From Pseudomonadota bacterium (lineage in GTDB: Bacteria; Pseudomonadota; Alphaproteobacteria; Acetobacterales; Acetobacteraceae), in the NCBI GenBank assembly GCA_021826485.1, contig JAKAZX010000190.1, forward strand, positions 1 to 7,605: DNA of 7,605 nt. The letters are read 5' to 3'. Below, piece after piece: positions 1-6,704 of the stretch. The notes under the pieces were generated by a model. The model did not search any database. It saw nothing but the letters and a program-made list of their open reading frames with translations, and was not told the DNA's origin. Made by a program: the position numbers and the translations under genes. Each line of letters starts with the position of its first letter. The stretch's first letter is position 1.

Positions 1-645
1 GAAGAAGATGCCGACCAGCGCGAGGGTGGAGACGCTGCGGTAGGTCAGCACGCGGTCGAGCGTGGTCATCACGATCAGCGGCGGCACCAGCGTCAGCAGT
101 GCCAGCGCGAAGGAGCCGAAGAACATGTCGCGGAGCAGCTTGTGCTCCTTGCGGACGACGCCCCAGACCCACAGGAAGCTGAACGGTGCATTCTCGTCCG
201 TGATTTCGCGGATCGCGCGGATCAGCAGCGTCTCGCCGGACCAGACCTGCGACAGCCGCAGCTCATCGACCGCCACCGGCGGGTCGCTGGAGGGCGCGCG
301 CGGGTCCTTCAGCCAGACGATGTTGCGCGCCTGATCGGTGGTGGTCAGGATCGCCGCGCTGCCGTCGCGCAGCAGCAGGATCACCGGCGAGGCAACTTCG
401 ATCTTCAGCAGTTGGCCGAACCGCATGCGCACGGCGCGCGCCCACAGGCCGCTGTCACGCACCCAGGCCACCAGGGCCGCCGGTTCCGGGGCATTGCCGC
501 GCGGATAGCGCAGTTCGTCGCGATCGAGTTCGATATTGTGGAAGCGTGCCGCGGCCTCGATGGCCAGCAGGCGCGCTTCCAGGGCGTCATCCTGCCGGCT
601 GCCGGGTTGCTTGGCTTCGGTCGGCGGCGCGTCGGTCGAACTCAC
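1..645 (-). CDS. Type I secretion ABC exporter with degenerate C39-like domain (5' part)
   Basis: This is the N-terminal 215 residues of an inner-membrane ABC exporter of the HlyB/LapB type, which pairs with a membrane fusion protein and a TolC-like channel to secrete unfolded substrates. Residues about 22-140 match a C39-peptidase-like domain: LAIEAAAARFHNIEL corresponds to the HlyB region around its AQYHN, and DGSAAILT to DGRHFILT. No cysteine occurs anywhere in the visible part, and the catalytic His position is Ala (about residue 97), so the domain should bind substrate and not cleave it. The stretch GVVRKEHKLLRDMFFGSFAL (about 161-180) leads into the first membrane helix, and a second helix begins at STLALVG (about 206) before the window ends. 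The start chosen is GTG at 643-645, with AAGGGA about 10 nt upstream; no ATG in this frame lies near it. The rest of the membrane domain and the ATPase domain lie outside the window. The family call is good; the substrate is unknown. Confidence 0.82.
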   Translation of the reverse strand, partial: MSSTDAPPTEAKQPGSRQDDALEARLLAIEAAARFHNIELDRDELRYPRGNAPEPAALVAWVRDSGLWARAVRMRFGQLLKIEVASPVILLLRDGSAAILTTTDQARNIVWLKDPRAPSSDPPVAVDELRLSQVWSGETLLIRAIREITDENAPFSFLWVWGVVRKEHKLLRDMFFGSFALALLTLVPPLIVMTTLDRVLTYRSVSTLALVGIFF

Positions 646-675
646 GATCCTGCATCCCTTCTCCGATGGCCGGCC

Positions 676-700
676 GCGGCGGGCAGGGTTGCCCCGCCGC
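676..700. repeat. GC-rich inverted repeat upstream of exporter start
   Basis: An 8-bp stem (676-683 with 693-700) encloses a 9-nt loop, about 30 bp upstream of the exporter GTG. In the exporter transcript it would be a 5'-leader hairpin. In sequence this GC-rich such a stem can occur by chance, so a function is only a possibility. Confidence 0.3.
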
Positions 701-794
701 CCCGCGCGCCCGCCACGCGATCGAGCAATCCGGCGCGGCCAGCGCACCGGGTCGGCACGGCCCGGCTGCACCGGACCGGCCAGGCGGAGATTAC

Positions 795-819
795 CATATC
801 TTCCTCACCTGGAGATATG
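795..819. promoter_or_regulatory. Inverted repeat CATATCT-N11-AGATATG, candidate operator
   Basis: Two perfect 7-bp arms (795-801 and 813-819) are separated by 11 bp, giving 18 bp between arm centres, close to two helical turns. The arms lie in the only AT-rich island between two divergent genes, as expected for a dimeric regulator's site. The regulator is unknown, and the element could be chance. Confidence 0.35.
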
Positions 820-838
820 CGGCAACCATCCCGCCACC

Positions 839-856
839 TGCACTGCGAATTGCACT
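839..856. repeat. Direct repeat TGCACT, 12-bp period
   Basis: TGCACT occurs at 839-844 and again at 851-856. The second copy overlaps the TTGCAC that resembles a -35 box. It is short and may be accidental, but its position upstream of the amidase gene fits an activator or repressor half-site pair. Confidence 0.2.
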
Positions 857-911
857 TTTCAAGCGGCAAAGATCACAGCAGGCTCGGGTCCGTATCACGG
901 GAGCGCGAGAG

Positions 912-2114
912 ATGGAACCGCAAAGTGACGACGTGGGCGCCTTCGTGCCGGGACCGCGCGCTGTGCTTGCGCCGACCGGCCGAGGAGTGCTGGACGGGAT
1001 TCAGTTCGCAGTGAAAGACCTTTTCGACACCGCGGGTTTCGTCACGACCGGGGGAAATCCCGATTGGGCGCGCACGCACCCGCCCGCCGCGCGCACGGCG
1101 CCGGTGGTGGCGGCGCTGCTGGCGGCGGGCGGCCACATGGTCGGCAAGACCCGCACCGTCGAACTGGCCTTCGGCCTGACCGGAGAGAACCCGTTCCACG
1201 GCACGCCGCGCAACCCGCGCGTGCCCGCCCGCTTCCCCGGCGGATCGAGCTGCGGCTCGGTCGCCGCGGTGGCGGGCGGCGTGGTGCCGCTGGCGCTCGG
1301 CTCGGACACCGGCGGCTCGGTGCGCATTCCCGCGAGCTACTGCGGACTTTACGGCCTGCGCCCGACCCAGGGCGCGATCAGCCTGGCCGGCACCATCCCG
1401 CTTGCCCCCAGCCTGGACACGCCCGGCTGGTTCACGCGGGACGCGGAACTGCTGGAGCGGGTCGGCACCGTGCTGCTGCCCGGCGAGGCGGGACGCCTCG
1501 GCGGGCCGCTGATTGCGTTGCGCGAGCCGTGGGACAATGCCGAGCCGGCGGTGGCGGCAGCGTTGCGCCCGGCGCTGGCACGCCTCGCCGCCCTGTTCGG
1601 GCCGGTGCAGGAGGCATCCCTGGTGCCGGAGGGGATTGCCGCGCTCTATCGCAGCTACCGCGCGCTCGGCGGGGAGGAGGCTTGGGTGAGTCACGGGGCC
1701 TGGATCACCGAGACGCGGCCGGCGCTCAGCCCGCCGGTCGCCGCCCGGTTCCGGGGGGCGAGCGAAGTGACGGCGGCGGAGGCGACGGCGGCGCGGGCGA
1801 TGCGGCAGGCGATGCAGGCGCGGCTGCGCCCGCTGCTGGCCGGCGGCGCCGTTCTCGTCTATCCGACCAGCCCGTCGCCGGCCCCGGAACTGACCGCCGG
1901 CGCCGAGACGCTGGAGCGGGTGCGGGAGGCGACGGTGGGGGCGACCGCGATCGCGGGGCTTGCCGGCCTGCCGGAGGTGACGCTCCCGGCGGCGACGGTG
2001 CGGGTGGCGGAGGGGGAAGCGCCGGTCGGCCTGTCCCTGGTCGCGGGATTCGGGCGGGACCGGGCGCTGCTGGCGCTGGCCCGCGCGGCGGCCGGCCTGC
2101 TCGGGCTGGCATAA
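912..2114 (+). CDS. Amidase-signature hydrolase, AMI1-like
   Basis: A 400-residue amidase of the amidase-signature family, which hydrolyses carboxamides to the acid and ammonia through a Ser-cisSer-Lys triad. The triad is visible: Lys35 in FAVKDLFD, Ser112 in PGGSSCGS, and nucleophile Ser136 in GSDTGGSVRIP. From memory, similarity to plant AMI1 (indole-3-acetamide amidohydrolase, 425 residues) runs the whole length: GNPDWARTH (48-56), GENPFHGTPRNP (91-102), ASYCGLYGLRP, LDTPGWFTRD and HGAWI. This places it in the short AMI1/TOC64-like subgroup and not the longer GatA type. Cys114 replaces the usual Gly or Ser in GGSSxGS. No signal peptide is seen, so it should be cytoplasmic. The frame is open far upstream, but ATG 912 is preferred: GGGAG lies 8 nt before it and the N-terminus then lines up with AMI1. 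It is followed 12 bp later by the GNAT gene, probably in one transcript. Family is sure; indole-3-acetamide as substrate is only one possibility. Confidence 0.9.
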   Translation: MEPQSDDVGAFVPGPRAVLAPTGRGVLDGIQFAVKDLFDTAGFVTTGGNPDWARTHPPAARTAPVVAALLAAGGHMVGKTRTVELAFGLTGENPFHGTPRNPRVPARFPGGSSCGSVAAVAGGVVPLALGSDTGGSVRIPASYCGLYGLRPTQGAISLAGTIPLAPSLDTPGWFTRDAELLERVGTVLLPGEAGRLGGPLIALREPWDNAEPAVAAALRPALARLAALFGPVQEASLVPEGIAALYRSYRALGGEEAWVSHGAWITETRPALSPPVAARFRGASEVTAAEATAARAMRQAMQARLRPLLAGGAVLVYPTSPSPAPELTAGAETLERVREATVGATAIAGLAGLPEVTLPAATVRVAEGEAPVGLSLVAGFGRDRALLALARAAAGLLGLA

Positions 2115-2126
2115 GGGGAACGAGGC

Positions 2127-2648
2127 ATGGACATCCGACTGGCGACCGAAGCCGATCTGCCGGAACTCCAGGGCATCTACGCCCATCACGTGCTGCACGG
2201 CACCGGCACGTTCGAGGAGGTGCCGCCGAGCGTCGAGGAGATGGCCGGCCGGTTGGCCGCGGTGGCGGACAAGGGCGGGGTGTGGCTGGTCGGCACCGAC
2301 GCGACCGGGGTGCTGGGCTACGCCTACTACGCGCAATTCCGCGAACGCTCCGCCTACCGCTTCTGCGTCGAGGACGCGGTCTATGTGCGGGAGGACGTGC
2401 GCGGCCAGGGCGTGGGCAAGGCGCTGGTCGGGCGGCTGCTGGAGATGGCGGAGGCGCGCGGCATCCGCCAGATGGTCGCGGTGATCGGCGACTCGGAGAA
2501 TGTCGGCTCGCTCGGCGTGCATGCGAGCCTCGGCTTCGCCCGCGTCGGCGTGCTGCGCGCCGCCGGGCTGAAATTCGGCCGCTGGCTGGACGTGATCTAC
2601 ATGCAGCGGGCGCTGGGCGCGGGGGATGCCGACGTGCCGGGCGGCTGA
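2127..2648 (+). CDS. GNAT N-acetyltransferase, phosphinothricin/methionine-sulfoximine type
   Basis: A 173-residue cytoplasmic enzyme expected to move an acetyl group from acetyl-CoA to the amino group of a small amino-acid-like substrate. It begins IRLATEADLPELQGIYAHHV and has TGTFEE (26-31), the family's SAYRFCVEDAVYV segment (75-87), the acetyl-CoA pyrophosphate loop RGQGVGKAL (92-100), and a C-terminal SLGFARVGVLRAAGLKFGRW typical of the PAT/Bar/YncA (MddA) group. Length is normal for that group. Known members acetylate phosphinothricin, methionine sulfoximine or methionine sulfone; the substrate here cannot be told from sequence. The ribosome site GGGGAA precedes ATG 2127 closely, and the amidase stop is only 12 bp upstream, so the two are probably cotranscribed. 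The stop codon lies in the loop of a strong hairpin. Confidence 0.88.
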   Translation: MDIRLATEADLPELQGIYAHHVLHGTGTFEEVPPSVEEMAGRLAAVADKGGVWLVGTDATGVLGYAYYAQFRERSAYRFCVEDAVYVREDVRGQGVGKALVGRLLEMAEARGIRQMVAVIGDSENVGSLGVHASLGFARVGVLRAAGLKFGRWLDVIYMQRALGAGDADVPGG

Positions 2649-2662
2649 GCCTGCCGCCGGCA
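2635..2662 (+). terminator. Terminator-like hairpin around the GNAT stop codon
   Basis: Bases 2636-2645 (GCCGGGCGGC) pair with 2653-2661 (GCCGCCGGC), leaving one bulged G at 2641, and T2635-A2662 adds a further pair. The 7-nt loop TGAGCCT starts with the GNAT stop codon (2646-2648). The stem is about 10 bp, nearly all G-C. No T-run follows, so it is not a classic intrinsic terminator, but it sits where the amidase-GNAT transcript should end and before the next regulatory element. It could also act in mRNA stability. Confidence 0.5.
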
Positions 2663-2666
2663 TCGA

Positions 2667-2684
2667 CATAAAGCCGGCTTTATG
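2667..2684. promoter_or_regulatory. Perfect 18-bp palindrome, candidate operator of the ArsR-methyltransferase regulator
   Basis: CATAAAGCCGGCTTTATG reads identically on both strands over all 18 bases. It ends 2 bp before the first possible ATG (2687) of the regulator gene and fills most of the 38-bp gap after the GNAT gene. A perfect even palindrome with AT-rich flanks (ATAAAG/CTTTAT) is a typical site for a winged-helix dimer of the ArsR family, so autoregulation is the simplest reading. I recall similar ATAAAG-CTTTAT sites upstream of methionine-cycle genes in alphaproteobacteria, but cannot check that here. Confidence 0.7.
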
Positions 2685-2686
2685 CG

Positions 2687-3655
2687 ATGGCACGGGCGAT
2701 GGACGACCTGCTCGCCGCGCTGCGTGCCATCGCCGAGCCGACCCGGCTGCGCATCCTGGCGCTGGCGGCGCGGGGGCCGTTCTGCGTCTCCGAATTCACC
2801 GAAATCCTCGGCCAGTCGCAGCCGCGCCTGTCGCGCCATCTGCGGCTGCTGCACGAGGCGGGGCTGCTGGAACGGCTGCGGGAGGGTGCCAACGCCTGGT
2901 ACGGCATGCCGCCGGAGGGCAGCGCCGGGGCGATGCTGGCGCGCGCGGTGCTGGCGCATCTGCCGGAGGGGGATGCGGGCCTCGCCGGCGATGCGCGGCA
3001 GGCGGCCCGCGTGCTGGCCGAGCGGGCGCGCGAGGCGACCGAGAGCTTCCGCCGCGCCGGCGCCGAATGGGACGAGATGCGGGCGCTCGGCCTGCCGGCG
3101 GAGGCGGTGGAGGCGGCGCTGGCCGGCCTGCTGCCGCGCGGCGGGCTGGGGCGGCTGCTGGATATCGGCACCGGTACCGGCCGGCTGCTGGAGCTGCTGG
3201 CGCCGCGGATCGCCGCTGGTCTGGGGGTGGATGCCAGCCGGGCGATGCTGGCGCTGGCCCGCGCGCGGCTGGCCCGCGCCGGGCTGTCGCACTGCACGGT
3301 GCGGCTGGCCGACATGTACCGCCTGCCGCTGGCCGATGCGTCGTTCGATGCGGTGGTGATGCAGATGGTGCTGCACCACGCCGAAACGCCGGCGGCGGCG
3401 CTGGCCGAGGTGGCGCGGGTGCTGCGGCCGGGCGGGCTGCTCATCGTGGTTGATCTGGCGCCGCATGCCAATGCCGACTGCCTGCAACGGCTGGCGCATC
3501 GCTGGCCGGGCTTCGCCGACGGCGAGATGCGGCGCCTGCTGACCGGTGCCGGCCTGACCGCCGGCGGGGCGGTGGCGGTGCCGGGGCCGCTCACGGTGCG
3601 CATCTGGCAGGCCGAGCGGGCGGCGGCGGAGGCGCCCCTGGCGGCGGTGCGGTAG
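2687..3655 (+). CDS. ArsR-family HTH regulator fused to SAM-methyltransferase domain (SahR-like)
   Basis: A 322-residue two-domain protein. Residues about 6-74 are an ArsR winged helix (AIAEPTRLRILALAARG, then the recognition helix SQPRLSRHLRLLHEAGLLE). Residues about 150-300 are a class I methyltransferase fold: SAM motif DIGTGTG (159-165), acidic GVDAS (180-184), LHHAETP (229-235) and LRPGGLLIVVDLAPH (246-260). The ArsR thiolate metal site (ELCVCDL) is absent; only Cys33 remains, so metal sensing there is unlikely. The family includes SahR-type regulators that bind S-adenosyl-homocysteine or -methionine and control methionine-cycle genes; whether this copy methylates anything is unknown. 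ATG 2687 or the in-frame ATG 2699 could be the start. Neither has a clear Shine-Dalgarno site, and the 18-bp palindrome lies directly upstream. The stop TAG shares its last base with the GTG of the next gene, implying translational coupling. Domain calls are sure; the ligand is inferred. Confidence 0.88.
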   Translation: MARAMDDLLAALRAIAEPTRLRILALAARGPFCVSEFTEILGQSQPRLSRHLRLLHEAGLLERLREGANAWYGMPPEGSAGAMLARAVLAHLPEGDAGLAGDARQAARVLAERAREATESFRRAGAEWDEMRALGLPAEAVEAALAGLLPRGGLGRLLDIGTGTGRLLELLAPRIAAGLGVDASRAMLALARARLARAGLSHCTVRLADMYRLPLADASFDAVVMQMVLHHAETPAAALAEVARVLRPGGLLIVVDLAPHANADCLQRLAHRWPGFADGEMRRLLTGAGLTAGGAVAVPGPLTVRIWQAERAAAEAPLAAVR

Positions 3656-4545
3656 TGCCGGCCAGTGCGCAGCCGCTGGCCGCCGGCAGCATCCTGCTCG
3701 GGCTGGTCGTGCTGGGGCTGAAGGGGGCGGCGTGGCGGCTCACCGGCAGTGCCGCACTGTTCTCCGACGCCGCGGAATCGGTCGTGAACGTGGCGGCGGC
3801 GGCGATCGCCCTGGCCGCCCTGCGCTTCGCCGCCCGCCCCGCCGATGCCAACCATCCCTATGGCCACGACAAGGCGGAGTTCTTCGCCGCGGTGATCGAG
3901 GGGGTGCTGATCGTGCTGGCCGCCGCGGCGATCCTGGATCACGCCTGGGCGGTGTATCGCGATCCGCAGCCGCTCCAAGCGCCGGCGGCGGGGCTGGCGC
4001 TGAACGCGCTGGCGACGGTGCTGAACGGCGGCTGGGCCGCCCTGCTGCTGCGCCGCGGCCGGGCGCTGCGCTCGGCGGCGCTGCGCGCCGACGGGCAGCA
4101 CCTGCTGACCGACGTGGTGACCTCCCTGGGCGTCCTGCTGGGGGTGGCGCTGGTGTTCGCGACCGGCCTGCACCTGCTCGATCCGGTGCTGGCGGCGCTG
4201 ACGGCGGTCTATGTGCTGGTCGCCGGCATCCGGGTGATCGCCGGCTCGGTCGGCGGGCTGATGGACGCGGCGCCGGCGGAGGACGTGGTGGCGCGCATCC
4301 GCCAGGTGGTCGGCCAGTCCGCCGCCGGCGCGCTGGAGGCGCACGATCTGCGCATGCGCTCGGCCGGCCGGCTGACCTTCCTGGAATTCCACCTGGTCGT
4401 GCCGGGCGCCATGACGGTCGCCAGCGCCCACGAGATCTGCGACCGGATCGAGGCGGCATTGAAGGCGGCGATGGCGGATCTCGTCATCACCATCCATGTC
4501 GAGCCGGAGGGGAAAGCAAAGCATCACGGCGTGGTGGTGCTGTAG
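3655..4545 (+). CDS. Cation diffusion facilitator (CDF) metal transporter, FieF/YiiP-like
   Basis: A 296-residue inner-membrane exporter of divalent metal ions driven by proton exchange. About six membrane helices occupy residues 9-200, followed by a cytoplasmic metal-binding domain. HPYGHDKAE (67-75) is the CDF loop motif. The transport site in helix 5 is normal (His149-x3-Asp153, equal to YiiP His153/Asp157). In helix 2 the pair is Glu41-x3-Asn45 (SDAAESVVN) in place of the Asp/His-x3-Asp of zinc transporters. The C-terminal domain keeps the His positions of the YiiP binuclear site (AHDLRMR, EFHLVV, SAHEICD, TIHVEPEG), with Glu in place of the last Asp. The start is GTG 3655-3657, overlapping the upstream stop by one base (TAGTG). 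The PduO gene follows after 8 bp. Family is sure; metal (Zn, Fe, Mn, Co, Ni) is not decided by sequence. Confidence 0.92.
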   Translation: MPASAQPLAAGSILLGLVVLGLKGAAWRLTGSAALFSDAAESVVNVAAAAIALAALRFAARPADANHPYGHDKAEFFAAVIEGVLIVLAAAAILDHAWAVYRDPQPLQAPAAGLALNALATVLNGGWAALLLRRGRALRSAALRADGQHLLTDVVTSLGVLLGVALVFATGLHLLDPVLAALTAVYVLVAGIRVIAGSVGGLMDAAPAEDVVARIRQVVGQSAAGALEAHDLRMRSAGRLTFLEFHLVVPGAMTVASAHEICDRIEAALKAAMADLVITIHVEPEGKAKHHGVVVL

Positions 4546-4553
4546 GGGGACGC

Positions 4554-5114
4554 ATGGTGCGGATCGACCGGGTGGTGACGCGCGGCGGCGATGGCGGGGA
4601 AACCTCGCTCGGCGACGGCACGCGGGTGCGCAAGGATGCCGCCAGGGTGGAGGCGGTCGGCACCGTCGATGAGGCGAATGCCGCGATCGGTGTGCTGCGC
4701 GTGCTGGTGCGCGGCGATGCGAATACGGACGGCATGCTGGCGCGCATCCAGAACGACCTGTTCGATGTCGGCGCCGATCTGTGCGTGCCCGGCACCGCGG
4801 GCGACCGCCTGCGCCTGACCGACGCGCCCGGCGCGCGGCTGGAGGCGGAGGTCGGGGCGATGAATGCGGCGGTCGCGCCGCTGACCAGCTTCATCCTGCC
4901 CGGCGGCAGCGCGGCGGCGGCGCAGGCGCATGTCGCGCGCACCGTCGTCCGCCGGGCGGAGCGCCGGGCGGTGGCGCTGGCGGCGGAGGAGCAGGTGAAC
5001 CCGGCGGTGGTGCGCTACCTCAACCGCCTCTCGGATCATCTGTTCGTGCTCGGCCGCCGGCTGAACGACGGCGGGCGGGCGGATGTGCTGTGGGTGCCGG
5101 GGGCGAACGGCTGA
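4554..5114 (+). CDS. pduO: PduO-type cob(I)alamin (cobyrinate) adenosyltransferase
   Basis: A 186-residue cytoplasmic enzyme that moves the adenosyl group of ATP to reduced cobalamin or cobyrinic acid a,c-diamide, making coenzyme B12. The N-terminal ATP segment TRGGDGGETSLGDG (9-22) is followed by RVRKDAARVEAVGTVDEAN (24-42). The central FILPGGS (113-119) and the C-terminal ARTVVRRAERR (128-138) and NPAVVRYLNRLSDHLFVLGR (149-168) are the family's conserved blocks. The usual TKTGD reads TRGGD here, a mild variation. Length is normal for the single-domain form. ATG 4554 has AGGGGG immediately upstream at proper spacing, and the CDF stop is 8 bp before it, so the gene is part of the regulator-CDF operon. 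The gap is too small for its own B12 riboswitch. It ends 5 bp from the convergent ABC ATPase gene. Confidence 0.93.
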   Translation: MVRIDRVVTRGGDGGETSLGDGTRVRKDAARVEAVGTVDEANAAIGVLRVLVRGDANTDGMLARIQNDLFDVGADLCVPGTAGDRLRLTDAPGARLEAEVGAMNAAVAPLTSFILPGGSAAAAQAHVARTVVRRAERRAVALAAEEQVNPAVVRYLNRLSDHLFVLGRRLNDGGRADVLWVPGANG

Positions 5115-5119
5115 GCGTG

Positions 5120-5126
<7 letters not shown>
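5108..5126. terminator. Shared hairpin formed by two convergent stop codons
   Basis: CGGCTGA (5108-5114) and TCAGCCG (5120-5126) are perfect reverse complements around a 5-nt loop GCGTG. The plus-strand TGA of the adenosyltransferase and the minus-strand TGA of the ATPase each sit at the inner end of an arm. GGG 5101-5103 could pair with CCC 5127-5129 past a 4-nt bulge. There is no T-run on either side, so terminator function in both directions is plausible but not shown. Confidence 0.45.
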
Positions 5127-6643
<1,517 letters not shown>

Positions 6644-6659
6644 GCGCGTCACCCGCCGG

Positions 6660-6690
6660 CCGGCGCCGCCCGTTGCCGGGACGGCGCCGG
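6660..6690 (-). other. Intercistronic hairpin with GCAA tetraloop between binding protein and ATPase genes
   Basis: On the minus-strand transcript CCGGCGCCG pairs with CGGCGCCGG (6682-6690 with 6660-6668), then after one unpaired U, CCCG pairs with CGGG around a GCAA loop. That is 13 G-C pairs with one bulge and a GNRA tetraloop. It starts 14 bp after the binding-protein stop and ends 16 bp before the ATPase ATG. Such structures commonly protect the upstream message or end part of transcription, so more binding protein than ATPase is made. No U-run follows, so stabilisation seems likelier than full termination. Confidence 0.6.
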
Positions 6691-6704
6691 ACCGCGCCGG
6701 ATTA

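Larger units (their letters stand above)
646..911. promoter_or_regulatory. Divergent intergenic region between exporter and amidase genes
   Basis: These 266 bp separate two genes that point away from each other, so promoters for both must lie here or upstream of any hidden start. The left half (about 660-790) is extremely GC-rich. The right half (about 790-880) is the most AT-rich stretch of the window and is the likely promoter zone. TTGCAC at 850-855 resembles a -35 box for the amidase gene, but I see no convincing -10 box at the right distance. I found no convincing promoter for the exporter gene. I see no small ORF with a good ribosome site and no RNA gene here. Confidence 0.45.

Noticed and set aside
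546..911. N-terminal extension of the amidase, since its frame stays open to 546
   Set aside because: The extension overlaps the divergent exporter gene and has no family similarity. ATG 912 has a ribosome site and matches the known N-terminus of AMI1-like proteins.
1726..2112. Pro-rich small minus-strand frame within the amidase gene
   Set aside because: Pure composition artefact of GC-rich antisense sequence, without a ribosome site or motif.
873..2693. A 606-codon open frame on the minus strand opposite the amidase and GNAT genes
   Set aside because: Its translation is a low-complexity run of Arg, Ala, His, Gln and Gly with no domain pattern. Long antisense frames are expected opposite high-GC genes, and the plus strand here has two clear families.
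2682..3359. Alternative start ATG inside the palindrome, in another frame (225 codons)
   Set aside because: The product is Arg/Cys/Trp-rich without domain features, while the +1 frame from 2687 gives clear HTH and methyltransferase motifs.
2680..4527. A 615-codon open frame on the minus strand opposite the regulator and CDF genes
   Set aside because: Compositionally biased (Arg, Gln, Ala, Ser) with no recognisable motif; it is the shadow of two certain plus-strand genes.
4530..4556. Possible cobalamin riboswitch before the adenosyltransferase gene
   Set aside because: Only 8 bp separate the genes, too short for any riboswitch. The 38 bp before the regulator gene are also too short.
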